Source: Planctomycetota bacterium (GTDB taxonomy: Bacteria; Planctomycetota; Planctomycetia; Pirellulales; Pirellulaceae). Taken from it: a stretch of DNA of 64,000 nucleotides. Every line of letters begins with the position of its first letter. The stretch's first letter is position 1. The position numbers and the translations under genes were made by a program. Shown here piece by piece: positions 18,894-27,402 of the stretch. The stretch spans positions 310,001-374,000 of the forward strand of contig JACNKX010000038.1 of assembly GCA_014381825.1 (NCBI GenBank). Reading direction: 5' to 3'. The notes beneath the pieces were generated by a model. The model was not told where the DNA came from and did not search any database. It saw only the letters and a program-made list of their open reading frames with translations.

Positions 18894-19343
18894 GTGCCCA
18901 CACAATCGCGATCCAAAGTTCTGTTTCTTTGCACGGGAAACTCATGCCGAAGCCAGATGGCCGAAGGTTGGGCTCACGCGCTAAAACCCTTTGCGATCGA
19001 GGCCTATTCCGCCGGCATAGAAAAGCACGGCCTCAATCCGCGGGCGGTCCACGTCATGCAAGAGGCCGAAGTCGACATCAGCGCTCAGCAGTCGAATACC
19101 GTTGGCGAGTTGGGCGACATCCAATTCGACGTGGTTGTCACCGTCTGTGGTCACGCGGACGAAAACTGCCCAGTTTTTGCCGGAGCACCGCGAGTCGTGC
19201 ATGTCGGCTTCGACGACCCGCCGAAACTCGCCAGAGATGCGGAAACGGAAGAAGAAGCACTAGATCACTTCCGCCGTGTTCGAGACGAGATTCGCGACTT
19301 CGTACAGGGACTTCCAGACAATTTGCCGAGCAGTGCGTCATAG
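18894..19343 (+). CDS. arsC: Arsenate reductase, thioredoxin-coupled ArsC
   Basis: A 149-residue protein of the low-molecular-weight phosphatase fold that reduces arsenate to arsenite. The P-loop is FLCTGNSCRS with nucleophile Cys13, and the shuttle pair is Cys85 and Cys92 in VCGHADENCP. These correspond to Cys10, Cys82 and Cys89 of the Staphylococcus aureus enzyme, so all three redox cysteines are present. The start is a GTG. No arsR, arsB or acr3 gene is nearby, so it is an orphan. Confidence 0.92.
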   Translation: MPTQSRSKVLFLCTGNSCRSQMAEGWAHALKPFAIEAYSAGIEKHGLNPRAVHVMQEAEVDISAQQSNTVGELGDIQFDVVVTVCGHADENCPVFAGAPRVVHVGFDDPPKLARDAETEEEALDHFRRVRDEIRDFVQGLPDNLPSSAS

Positions 19344-19367
19344 GTCAAAACCGAAAGCGGCCTGGAA

Positions 19368-19946
19368 TCATTCAATTCCGGCTTGACGCATCTTCGCCCT
19401 CGCGCGGCTTAGCGTTGGGCCAATGCTGTTTTCTGGCATCCCAACCGAAGAGCTGATTTCTCGATAGCTCTTGCCCTCAAGATGATACATCCGAATGACG
19501 TCGGCTTCTGGGCCGTGCAAACTCAGCAGGAGTTGCTCGACTTCGTCACGGTTGTTGATGCGCTCTTCGGGAGGCAAAACGTGCCGAGCCCGTGGGTCGG
19601 CGCGATCAGCGACCCCTACAAGACTTGCTGAACTCGTCTTTCGCTTTAATAACTCGCGGACGACCACTCGTCGAGCGATCACGGTCAAATATGTTGCAAG
19701 ACTACTGTCACCGCGAAAGCGACGCAGGACGGCGAAGTCATTGTCCACGATTGTGAACATAACCTCTGCGGCCAGGTCCTCCCTATCCTGAGGGGACAGT
19801 CGTATCGAGCGTGATTGCGACGTGTGATTTACAACATGCACCACGAGCCCCAGAAAGCGATCTACAAAGTCTTCCCAGGCGCGCGAACCGCTACACAGGC
19901 AACGTTGCAACAGATCTCGGTCGATGTCAGATAGTGACACGGCCAT
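19368..19946 (-). CDS. ECF-type RNA polymerase sigma factor
   Basis: A 192-residue sigma-70 family protein. Region 2 covers about residues 12-90 (WEDFVDRFLGLVV, then FRGDSSLATYLTVIARRVV). Region 4 covers about 130-190 (RDEVEQLLLSLHGPEADVIRMYHLEGKSYREISSSVGMPENSIGPTLSRARAKMR), which contains the helix-turn-helix. No anti-sigma gene is adjacent. It converges on arsC and diverges from fdxA. Regulated genes are unknown. Confidence 0.88.
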   Translation of the reverse strand: MAVSLSDIDRDLLQRCLCSGSRAWEDFVDRFLGLVVHVVNHTSQSRSIRLSPQDREDLAAEVMFTIVDNDFAVLRRFRGDSSLATYLTVIARRVVVRELLKRKTSSASLVGVADRADPRARHVLPPEERINNRDEVEQLLLSLHGPEADVIRMYHLEGKSYREISSSVGMPENSIGPTLSRARAKMRQAGIE

Positions 19947-20387
19947 TTCTCCGCCATGTACACGGCATCAGCCAGGCGTTTGAGAGGCTTCCATGCCGTC
20001 AGAACGATCAAAAGTCAAGATATTATTGATTTTAGATACGGTTAGAAGGTGAAGCAAGTCTGATATTTTTGCCACGCCAAACCCGAGATACCCCAACGGC
20101 TTGACAGCTACCTCCGACAGCACTAACATTCGCGAAGCCTTGTCGCTTCGATGCATCAAAAGTGCTTCGCAGGCAAGAACTTATTGCGATTGCAAGAGGG
20201 TCGCCGTTCGCCGGTGGGAAGTTATTACTGCGGGCAAACTGGGTGGCTGGATAGAAATGCGGGAATGCTTCAGAAACTTAAAAGTTTCGATGAGGAACGA
20301 CAAGACACCGTACCGACATGTTTCTTAACGCCTGCGTTACGCTAGTGTGGGCGATTTCTACGATTGACGCATCAGGAGACTCGATTC
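19947..20387. other. Intergenic region between sigma factor and fdxA
   Basis: There are 441 bases with no convincing gene. An AT-rich patch at about 20010-20060 stands out from the surroundings and could hold promoter elements for either divergent gene. Short plus-strand frames (20101-20328 and 20151-20345) read as unstructured sequence and were not accepted. Confidence 0.45.
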
Positions 20388-20663
20388 ATGACTCATGTGG
20401 TTGCAGCGCCTTGCTTTGCATGCAAGTACACCGATTGCGTAGTTGTATGCCCCGTGGAGTGCTTCTACGAAGGTGAGCAGATGCTCTACATTCATCCCGA
20501 TGAGTGTATCGACTGCGAAGCGTGCGTTCCGGAATGCCCGGTGGAAGCGATTTTCCACGAAGACAACCTCCCCGAGGAGTGGGCCGACTTCACTGCGCTG
20601 AACGCAGAGTTGTCGCCAACGCTTCCAGTACTAACTGAGAAGAAGGATCCACTCGGCGAATAG
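20388..20663 (+). CDS. fdxA: 7Fe ferredoxin (FdxA type)
   Basis: A 91-residue electron carrier with one [3Fe-4S] and one [4Fe-4S] cluster. Cys9, Cys17 and Cys50 match the 3Fe ligands of Azotobacter FdI. Cys21, Cys40, Cys43 and Cys46 match the 4Fe ligands, each offset by one residue. The surrounding sequence ([44 protein letters not shown]) is strongly conserved. The ATG at 20388 has an AGGAG Shine-Dalgarno; an ATG at 20364 is less likely. It is shorter at the C-terminus than FdI, and its last codons lie in the terminator stem. Confidence 0.93.
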   Translation: MTHVVAAPCFACKYTDCVVVCPVECFYEGEQMLYIHPDECIDCEACVPECPVEAIFHEDNLPEEWADFTALNAELSPTLPVLTEKKDPLGE

Positions 20664-20675
20664 CGAGTGGATCCT
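20646..20675 (+). terminator. Rho-independent terminator of fdxA
   Basis: A perfect 11-bp stem GGATCCACTCG (20646-20656) / CGAGTGGATCC (20665-20675) with an 8-base loop is followed by TATTTTG. The left arm lies inside the last codons of fdxA and the stop is in the loop. Confidence 0.85.
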
Positions 20676-20731
20676 ATTTTGTGCAGTTGGTGCGATCTGG
20701 GCTGAACACAAGACAGAATCTTTAAAACGAC

Positions 20732-20770
20732 CGCCCGTCGGCCAGTTGGTTGCGCGGGCGTTTTCTATTT
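20732..20770 (+). terminator. Second terminator-like hairpin after fdxA
   Basis: CGCCCG (20732-20737) pairs with CGGGCG (20755-20760) and is followed by TTTTCTATTT. The loop is 17 bases. It may be a backup for the fdxA terminator. Confidence 0.5.
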
Positions 20771-20927
20771 GTCCCCGCTCAACTTCGCACTCGCGAATCT
20801 CTCTTGTTGGTAGCAGCGGAGCTACCTATACTCCGCGCCACTTGTTCAGCAGCCCACGTCTCTCGTGGCTTGCAGCCTGCTCGTTTCGCGCCTCTGAAAC
20901 CGCATTTAACATTTCCGGAGAAACAAG

Positions 20928-22145
20928 ATGTCTCCAAAACTCTACTGCCTGTCGTTGTGCTTCAGCATATGCAGTATCAGCACGTTTGTGGGCTCGGCGA
21001 TCGGCCAACTGAAGTTTCGCGAAGTCGGAACTGTACGGCCAGCAAGCAACGAAGAAACCGGTGACGACGTCTCTGGCGAAGCGGTCGGAACGGCGAACAA
21101 GGCGGCACCGACGCTCGAACCGCGCGGTCTGACCATAACCAAAGTCTCGGCAGGGGATGGCGTTCTTCCTCGCGATCACAATCAGAAGTGGCGGGAGTAT
21201 GACATTCGGCCATACACTTCACGCGTCACAACAACAGAACGCCCTGAGCAGGCAGTGATCGACTGGATTCTAAGAGAGACAGGCACGGAGGTCTGGTTTA
21301 CGGAACCGTTTGGAATTCTGAACGCCGGCAAGGACACGCTGCGAGTCTACCACACCGACGAAATGCAGTCGGTCGTCCGAGACGTCGTGGACCGCTTGGT
21401 CAGCAGCCGGGCCGAATCTCACGCGTTCGGTGTCCGACTCGTGACCGTTGGCAATCCCAACTGGCGAGCCAAAGCTCTTCCTCTGATGCAGAGCGTGACA
21501 GTCCAGTCAGCGGGTGTCGACGCTTGGTTGCTATCGAAAGAGAACGCAGTGATCCTGGTTGGCGAACTCCGTAAACGCGTGGACTTCCGCGAGCACAACT
21601 CGCCGAATCTCTTGATCCACAACGGTCAATCACAAACCATCTCTGCGCTGCATCCTCGAAATTACACGCGCTCCGTACAATTAAGGGAGAACGCGTTCCC
21701 GGCGTACGAGTTGGAAATGGGACAGATTCAGGAAGGTTATTCGCTACAGATCAGTCCGTTGCTTGCTCTCGACGAACGTAGCGTCGACGCGATCCTGAAG
21801 TGCCAAATCGATCAAGTCGAGAAGCTACTTCCGGTCAACATCGACGTGCCAACGGTCACGACTTCCCGACAAACGGTTCAGGTGCAGGTGCCCCAATTGG
21901 TCAGTTGGCGGCTGCACGAGCGATTTCGCTGGCCCACCGATCAGGTTCTTTTGCTGAGTTGTGGGGTTGTCGCGACACCAGCTGCAGAACGAACTCCTCT
22001 CGGCCTCCCGAAGTTGCTGGGCGCCGATCGCGGCCGAGCGGACGCTTTACTCTTCATCGAAAGCAACGGGAAAGCAAGCCAAACCTTGCTGGGCGATCAG
22101 CGTTCCGCGGATCGGTCGAGCCCAAACTATCGCGGAAGATATTGA
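20928..22145 (+). CDS. Secreted protein with secretin-like C-terminal region
   Basis: A 405-residue protein with a signal peptide (residues 5-25, cleavage near AIGQ). GGAG lies upstream of the ATG. The middle contains DEMQSVVRDVVDRLVSS, similar to the N-domain helices of secretin-type proteins. The region EGYSLQISPLLALDERSVDAIL...VDVPTVTTSRQTVQVQVPQLV resembles the beta-strand core of type II/III secretins in a shortened form. It is far too short for a full pore and no pilus or secretion genes are nearby, so it may be one of the stand-alone secretin-like periplasmic proteins common in planctomycetes. The assignment is by pattern only. Confidence 0.6.
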   Translation: MSPKLYCLSLCFSICSISTFVGSAIGQLKFREVGTVRPASNEETGDDVSGEAVGTANKAAPTLEPRGLTITKVSAGDGVLPRDHNQKWREYDIRPYTSRVTTTERPEQAVIDWILRETGTEVWFTEPFGILNAGKDTLRVYHTDEMQSVVRDVVDRLVSSRAESHAFGVRLVTVGNPNWRAKALPLMQSVTVQSAGVDAWLLSKENAVILVGELRKRVDFREHNSPNLLIHNGQSQTISALHPRNYTRSVQLRENAFPAYELEMGQIQEGYSLQISPLLALDERSVDAILKCQIDQVEKLLPVNIDVPTVTTSRQTVQVQVPQLVSWRLHERFRWPTDQVLLLSCGVVATPAAERTPLGLPKLLGADRGRADALLFIESNGKASQTLLGDQRSADRSSPNYRGRY

Positions 22146-22338
22146 ATCGGCTCGCCGCAAAATCTGCTAAAACGCCGAACTCCAAGCTCGTTAGCTGCAT
22201 CTCGACGTCGGAATCGTGTCCATTTAGAATGACATTTGCCGAATCCGCCTCGGATGAATACCGGCTGCCCGCGTGGGCACTTGCAATGTAGGATATGGAC
22301 TGTCCTGCCTTTCATCTTCTTCCTCAGTGTTGCCGAAT

Positions 22339-23655
22339 ATGTCTGCTGATTCGAATCGCCGTGTCGTTGTTACTGGTGTCGGTGTCGTGAGTCCTCTCGG
22401 GAATTCCAAGGAAAGCCTCTGGGATGCACTGCGGAACGGCCGAAGCGGCGTGGCCAAATTACAATTGATCTCGACCGAGAATCTCCCCACTTGTTTCGGT
22501 GCCGAAGCGACCGATTTCACCGGACATATCGATAATTTTGGGCCGCTCGATTCAGGTCGTAAGAAGGCCATTCGCAAGGGCCTGAAAGTGATGTGCCGCG
22601 AGATTCAAATGGGAGTAGCGGCAGCACAACTAGCGATGACCGATGCGGGGCTTGAGCCAGGTGGATACGATAACGATCGGACGGGTGTGGTCTATGGCTC
22701 GGACTACATCATGACGCTGCCGGAAGAGTTTACTGAGGGCGTCAGGAACTCCTGCGACGAACAAGGTCGGTTTGAGTTTGATCGCTGGGCAGAAGACGGA
22801 TTGCCCAAAGTCACTCCGCTTTGGCTGCTCAAATACTTGCCGAACATGCCAGCCAGCCACATCGCGATTTACAATGATATGCGTGGCCCAAACAACTCGA
22901 TCACATTGCGAGAAGCATCCGCCAACCTTGCTGTTGCCGAAGCCTACTCGACGATCGCGCGCGGGAGTGCTGATGCAATCATCGCGGGTGCCACCGGGAC
23001 GCGTGTCCATTCACTGCGCTCAATTCACGTCGTTCTTCAAGAGCCAATCGCCAACGGAAGCGATGATCCAACAAAACTAAGTCGCCCCTTCGATCGCAAC
23101 CGAACGGGCCTGGTTCTCGGCGAGGGAGCCGGGGCGATCATGCTGGAAGAACTGGAAACAGCAAAGTCTCGCGGTGCGAATATTCTCGGCGAAGTCGTCG
23201 GATATGGTTCATCGACCGTCACGGATCGAGTGGGCGTACCGCAAACCGATGTCGCCCTTCGAAACGTGATGCAGCAAGCGTTGCGAACGTCAGGATTGAG
23301 CATTGACGAAGTGGGCCACATTCACGCACACGGGCTCTCGACAATACCCTGCGATGCCGCTGAAGCGGCGGCAATTCAAGCAACGTTCGCGAACCGGGGG
23401 GCACCGATTCCCGTGACTGCGGCGAAGAGCTATTTCGGCAACCTTGGTGCAGGCAGCGGAATCGTCGAGATCGTCGCCAGCCTTCTCGCGATGCAAAAAG
23501 GCGAACTCTTCCCAATCCTTAACTACGAGGATGAAGATGCAGACTGCCCGATAAGTGCCGCCAAGCAAAGTGCCTCGCCTGGCGATAGCTTTATCAACAT
23601 AAACATCTCGCCTCAGGGCCAAGCAGGCGCAATCGCAATTCGTGCGTTCGCCTAG
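22339..23655 (+). CDS. Ketosynthase-fold protein lacking the catalytic Cys (KS-beta/CLF-like)
   Basis: A 438-residue protein that aligns along its whole length with FabF-type beta-ketoacyl-ACP synthases: RVVVTGVGVVSPLG at the N-terminus, RPFDRNRTGLVLGEGAGAIMLEE, HAHGLST and AAKSYFGNLGAGSG. The catalytic cysteine (ATAC in FabF) is replaced by Glu192 (LREAS, codon 22912-22914). The first catalytic histidine is kept (His331), the second is Asn368, and the C-terminal GFGG loop is changed. It therefore cannot condense acyl chains in the normal way and resembles chain-length factors, which have Gln at the Cys site. No ACP or partner KS gene is adjacent. The ATG at 22339 was chosen because homology begins there. 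Confidence 0.88.
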   Translation: MSADSNRRVVVTGVGVVSPLGNSKESLWDALRNGRSGVAKLQLISTENLPTCFGAEATDFTGHIDNFGPLDSGRKKAIRKGLKVMCREIQMGVAAAQLAMTDAGLEPGGYDNDRTGVVYGSDYIMTLPEEFTEGVRNSCDEQGRFEFDRWAEDGLPKVTPLWLLKYLPNMPASHIAIYNDMRGPNNSITLREASANLAVAEAYSTIARGSADAIIAGATGTRVHSLRSIHVVLQEPIANGSDDPTKLSRPFDRNRTGLVLGEGAGAIMLEELETAKSRGANILGEVVGYGSSTVTDRVGVPQTDVALRNVMQQALRTSGLSIDEVGHIHAHGLSTIPCDAAEAAAIQATFANRGAPIPVTAAKSYFGNLGAGSGIVEIVASLLAMQKGELFPILNYEDEDADCPISAAKQSASPGDSFININISPQGQAGAIAIRAFA

Positions 23656-23836
23656 TCTCGCACCGAGACAGTGCTAGCGTGCCAATTCCCGCCACGAACA
23701 GTTGTGTATTTCGCCGTGCCCCCCCAGCTTTTGGCCTCCCTCATTGCCTTGACTAGTTGTGTCGAGTTGTTGGGGCACAACACCCGAAGAAGGAAAGGAG
23801 ACAGAGTTCACGTAACGCGAATGGAGAACGGGGGAG

Positions 23837-24514
23837 ATGCAAAGACGGGATTTTCTTCGACTCGGGCTTGCAACGGCTCCGATAAGCATTGCGCTAGGCT
23901 GTCGATCACATCAATTCGGCCATGTGATCAACGATAATCAAGCGGACATGGTCGGCAGCCATACCGCTGGTGCCGAGACTTTCAAGCCGCTGATCAACAA
24001 AAGCGTCGCGAAGTTGCTCGGTCGTCAAGAGACTCAGCTTCATTCCGTCGCATTCAACGCCGGGCCACCCGCTCCCAAGCGAATTTGCTTTGTGTGCGTC
24101 GAAAACCGTAGCATTGAAGAACTTGGCGACTTCAAGGACCAGATCTACGAGCAAATCGACTCACAGATTTTGCAAGCTCAAATGTTCGATCCGATCAGCC
24201 GTCGATTCGTCGACTCTGCCTTGTACGAAACGCGTCTGCGCCCCGATGCGCTTTTTGTTCCTGAAAACATGCGATTGTTCATGGCTGCGCTCGAACAACA
24301 AGGCCAGCCCTTCGACTACCTTCTTTATGCAACGCTGACCTCCGGAACAACGGAAAACAACCAGGACTATCAGCGCGACTATCTGTTGACGCTCGAGATG
24401 GTAAACGTCCACACCGGACAGTATGACAAAGAATCCGCAAAGGTCCGAAAAGGTTATCATCATTCGCGTGCTGGCAAGTGGATGAACTACAACCCGTTCA
24501 CGCGTCAATCTTGA
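23837..24514 (+). CDS. Tat-exported lipoprotein, LpoB-like (PBP activator family)
   Basis: A 225-residue protein with a twin-arginine lipoprotein leader (QRRDFLRLG..SIALGC). The body resembles LpoB/COG3417, the outer-membrane lipoprotein that activates penicillin-binding protein 1B: RICFVCVENRSIEELGDFKDQIYEQID, then FDYLLYATLTSGTTENN and LLTLEMVNVHTGQYDKESAKVRKGY. The next gene encodes a COG3014-like lipoprotein, the neighbour of LpoB-like genes in several proteobacteria. A role in cell-wall synthesis is inferred from this pairing and similarity. Confidence 0.75.
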   Translation: MQRRDFLRLGLATAPISIALGCRSHQFGHVINDNQADMVGSHTAGAETFKPLINKSVAKLLGRQETQLHSVAFNAGPPAPKRICFVCVENRSIEELGDFKDQIYEQIDSQILQAQMFDPISRRFVDSALYETRLRPDALFVPENMRLFMAALEQQGQPFDYLLYATLTSGTTENNQDYQRDYLLTLEMVNVHTGQYDKESAKVRKGYHHSRAGKWMNYNPFTRQS

Positions 24515-24533
24515 GGCATGCAAAGCGGGCGCG

Positions 24534-25976
24534 ATGCTCTATCTTTCGAGATCTGGTACTACGGCGGCGGTAATATTCGCCTCGGCGATTGTGGCTGCGC
24601 TCGCCGGTTGTTCGACACACGCTCATCGTGTGCGTAGCGCGAGGCAGGCCTACTTTGCCAATGACCTGAGCGCTGCGGCTTCATTACTTGAACTAGCGGA
24701 AGCGGATCTTCCTCAAGAGCGCGACTGCCTGGTGCTCGATCGCGCCGTGGTGTTGCTCGCGCAGGGCGATCCCGCCGGTGCGGAAACACTCTTGCGCGAT
24801 GTTCGCGATAAGTTTGATTACTTAGAACAGAACTCCGTCGCCGAGTCGGGTTTGTCGCTGCTTACAGACGATACGGTCGTCGCTTACGCGGGTGAAGATT
24901 ACGAGAAAGTGATGGTCCGAGCCATGCTCGCCATCAGCAATATTATGTATGACGGGGCCGACGCGACGGCATATTGTCTGCAGGTAGATCAGAAACAGCG
25001 AGAGTTTGCGGAACGAGCGGCGACCGCGTCGGGCAAACCGCCGGAAGCTCTCATCGCGAACGTCGCCATTGGTGCCTATCTGCGTGGCGTTGTTCAAGAG
25101 GAATCGCACGTTCACTATGACGATGCTGAACGCGCGTTCGCTAAGGTCTCCGAATGGGAGCCGACGTTCGAATTCGCCCAGTTCGATTTGGAGCGAGTCC
25201 GAACTGGTGTCCATTCCGCCCCCGGAAACGGCGTGGTGTATCTCTTCGCTTTGGTCGGTCGAGGTCCCTATAAGGAAGAGAGAGTTGCCGCAGTGACAAG
25301 CGACTCGCTGCTAATCGCCGATCGTCTGATCAGTGCTGCGGGCGACCATACGCTCCCGCCGACGATTGCGCCGATCAAGATACCGATGATCGTCGTGCCG
25401 GCCAACACGGTCGATTCAGTCGCTGTCGATGTGAACGGCAATCCAGAAGCACTGACGCAAACGGTCACTGACGTAGGAAAGCTTGCGGTCGCTCAGTTCG
25501 CCGCCGAGGAGCACGAAGTCATCGCGCGAGCAATTGTGCGGCGTGTCCTGAAGAAGACGATCGTCTATGCATCCAAAGAATCGCTGGATATCGAAGATGG
25601 AGTCGAAAACTTTGCACTCGATGCGGCCGGTGTCATGTGGGAAGCCAGCGAGCAAGCCGACACACGTTGCTGGGGCTTGCTGCCAGAAACGATCCAGGTG
25701 CTGCGACTCGAGTTGCCTATCGGTACGCATCAGCTGACTTTGCATCCCGCTCATCACGGACAGCCGATTGGCGCGGCTCATACAACTCGCGTGGAAGTCC
25801 TCGATGGCAGGAACACCTACGTTCTGGCGTCGTTTCCCACCCAAGACCTCGTCGGCCAGATTCTGACTTCGCAGCCACCTCGATCGACGGCTGAGAATCG
25901 CTCGATGGACCACTCGTATCAAGCGTCTCGCCCCAGCGCCGAGCCTAGCGAGACAGCGACCTTCCTGATACGGTAG
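24534..25976 (+). CDS. COG3014-like lipoprotein
   Basis: A 480-residue protein with a signal peptide and lipobox AALAGCS (Cys ~26). Residues ~30-120 are TPR-like (RQAYFANDLSAAASLLELAEADL, VLLAQGDPAGAETLLRDV). The middle has YAGEDYEKVMVRAMLAISNI, a hallmark of COG3014 proteins, and DVGKLAVAQFAAEEHEVIARAIVRRVLKKTIVYA later. It lies 19 bases after the LpoB-like gene and is probably co-transcribed. Its biochemical role is unknown; the genomic pairing suggests a shared envelope or peptidoglycan task. Confidence 0.75.
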   Translation: MLYLSRSGTTAAVIFASAIVAALAGCSTHAHRVRSARQAYFANDLSAAASLLELAEADLPQERDCLVLDRAVVLLAQGDPAGAETLLRDVRDKFDYLEQNSVAESGLSLLTDDTVVAYAGEDYEKVMVRAMLAISNIMYDGADATAYCLQVDQKQREFAERAATASGKPPEALIANVAIGAYLRGVVQEESHVHYDDAERAFAKVSEWEPTFEFAQFDLERVRTGVHSAPGNGVVYLFALVGRGPYKEERVAAVTSDSLLIADRLISAAGDHTLPPTIAPIKIPMIVVPANTVDSVAVDVNGNPEALTQTVTDVGKLAVAQFAAEEHEVIARAIVRRVLKKTIVYASKESLDIEDGVENFALDAAGVMWEASEQADTRCWGLLPETIQVLRLELPIGTHQLTLHPAHHGQPIGAAHTTRVEVLDGRNTYVLASFPTQDLVGQILTSQPPRSTAENRSMDHSYQASRPSAEPSETATFLIR

Positions 25977-25982
25977 CTAGTT

Positions 25983-26011
25983 GGATCACGCCACTTTTTG
26001 AGGCGTGATCC
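25983..26011. terminator. Terminator-like hairpin after the COG3014 gene
   Basis: GGATCACGCC (25983-25992) pairs perfectly with GGCGTGATCC (26002-26011) around a 9-base loop containing TTTTT. No T-run follows the stem, so it may act in RNA stability or termination by another route. Confidence 0.5.
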
Positions 26012-26035
26012 CATGTGTAAGTTCGAGTGAACACA

Positions 26036-26104
26036 TCGTTTAACGGCAAGCCGAAGGCGACTTCGTGGCTGAAACACTGTCGCCTTCGGCTTGCCGTTAA
26101 ACGA
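26036..26104. repeat. Perfect 26-bp inverted repeat upstream of hisI
   Basis: The arm at 26036-26061 (starts TCGTTTAACGGCAAGCC) is an exact reverse complement of 26079-26104, with a 17-base loop (26062-26078). It ends 20 bases before the hisI GTG start. Its length and perfection suggest a palindromic repeat element that could also fold in RNA. Confidence 0.9.
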
Positions 26105-26124
26105 ATGAATGGAAAGGAAAGCCG

Positions 26125-26508
26125 GTGAGCGGCCCAGACTTTAGTAAGTCAGACTTGATTCCAGCCATCGCTCAGGATGTAGATTCGGGCGATGTACTGA
26201 TGCTTGCGTACATGAACCGAGAGTCGTACGACGAAACCTTAAAGACGGGCCGCGTGTGCTACTACAGCCGCAGCCGCCAGAAGCTGTGGCGCAAGGGCGA
26301 AGAGAGCGGCAACGTCCAAAAGCTCCATGCCATTTATTACGACTGCGATGCGGACACGTTGCTTGTCAAAGTTACACAAGTCGGCGGTGCCGCTTGCCAT
26401 GAAGGCTACAAAAGCTGTTTTTTCCGCAAAGTAGATCCCACAACCGGCGAGATTGAAGTCATCGGTGAACGCGTCTTCGATCCAGCCGAAGTCTATAAGA
26501 AGAGTTGA
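26125..26508 (+). CDS. hisI: Phosphoribosyl-AMP cyclohydrolase
   Basis: A 127-residue enzyme that opens the purine ring of phosphoribosyl-AMP in histidine synthesis. Signatures: [39 protein letters not shown], the Mg site DCDADTLL and the zinc cysteines in [11 protein letters not shown]. It has only the HisI domain, without fused HisE. The start is a GTG preceded by GGAAAG. hisG follows after 3 bases, so the two form an operon. Confidence 0.95.
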   Translation: MSGPDFSKSDLIPAIAQDVDSGDVLMLAYMNRESYDETLKTGRVCYYSRSRQKLWRKGEESGNVQKLHAIYYDCDADTLLVKVTQVGGAACHEGYKSCFFRKVDPTTGEIEVIGERVFDPAEVYKKS

Positions 26509-26511
26509 TCG

Positions 26512-27390
26512 ATGTCTGACAAAGTCCTTAAGCTCGGCATTCCAGCCGGCAGCTTGCAAGAGTCAACGGCTGCCTTGTTCAAGAAGGCCGGTTACAACAT
26601 CACGTTTTCCTCGCGATCGTACTACCCGACGATTGACGACGAGGAGATCGAGTGTCTGCTGATCCGGGCACAGGAGATGGCGCGCTATGTCGAGCAGGGA
26701 ATCCTCGATGCTGGCATTACCGGACGCGATTGGGTCGTCGAAACTGAAGCTGATGTCGTGGAGATCTGTGAATTGGTGTTTTCGAAGGTCAGTCGCCGAC
26801 CGGTTCGCTGGGTCTTGTGCGTTCCGAACGATTCGCCAATTCAAAGTGTGAAGGACCTCGAAGGTAAACGCATCGCGACGGAAGCTGTTGGACTGACCAA
26901 GGGTTATCTTGCGAAGCACGGCGTCAACGCTATCGTTGAGTTTTCGTGGGGGGCAACCGAAGTCAAACCGCCAAAGCTCGCCGATGCGATCGTTGAAGTC
27001 ACCGAAACCGGCAGTTCGCTCCGCGCCAACGACTTGCGAATTCTCGACGAGGTGATGCAAAGCACGACGCGTTTCATCGCGAACAAGACTGCGCGCGCAG
27101 ACGCCTGGAAAAGCGACAAACTCGACAACATCGCGTTAATGCTTCAGTCATGCCTAGCTGCCGAAGGCAAAGTTGGATTGATGATGAATGTAGCGCGAGA
27201 TCATCTCGAAACCATTCTGGAGTTGCTTCCGGCCTTGCAGAAACCAACCGTCTCTTCGCTTTCCGATCCCGATTGGGCCGACATCAATACGATCGTCGAA
27301 GCGAGTGTCGTCCGCGCGATCGTTCCTAAGCTTAAGGCGGCTGGTGCGAAAGGCATCGTCGAGTATCCGATCAGCAAGATCATCGACTAG
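26512..27390 (+). CDS. hisG: ATP phosphoribosyltransferase (long form)
   Basis: A 292-residue enzyme that carries out the first step of histidine synthesis, joining ATP and PRPP. It begins [22 protein letters not shown]. The PRPP-binding stretch is [16 protein letters not shown]. The last ~80 residues ([19 protein letters not shown]..) are the regulatory HisG_C domain found only in the long form, which binds histidine and does not need HisZ. It is directly downstream of hisI; other his genes are not in the window. Confidence 0.95.
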   Translation: MSDKVLKLGIPAGSLQESTAALFKKAGYNITFSSRSYYPTIDDEEIECLLIRAQEMARYVEQGILDAGITGRDWVVETEADVVEICELVFSKVSRRPVRWVLCVPNDSPIQSVKDLEGKRIATEAVGLTKGYLAKHGVNAIVEFSWGATEVKPPKLADAIVEVTETGSSLRANDLRILDEVMQSTTRFIANKTARADAWKSDKLDNIALMLQSCLAAEGKVGLMMNVARDHLETILELLPALQKPTVSSLSDPDWADINTIVEASVVRAIVPKLKAAGAKGIVEYPISKIID

Positions 27391-27402
27391 AGACCCAGCG
27401 AG

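Noticed and set aside
18894-19343. ArsC as a second selenoprotein
   Set aside because: All three redox cysteines are encoded by normal Cys codons and no in-frame TGA is present.
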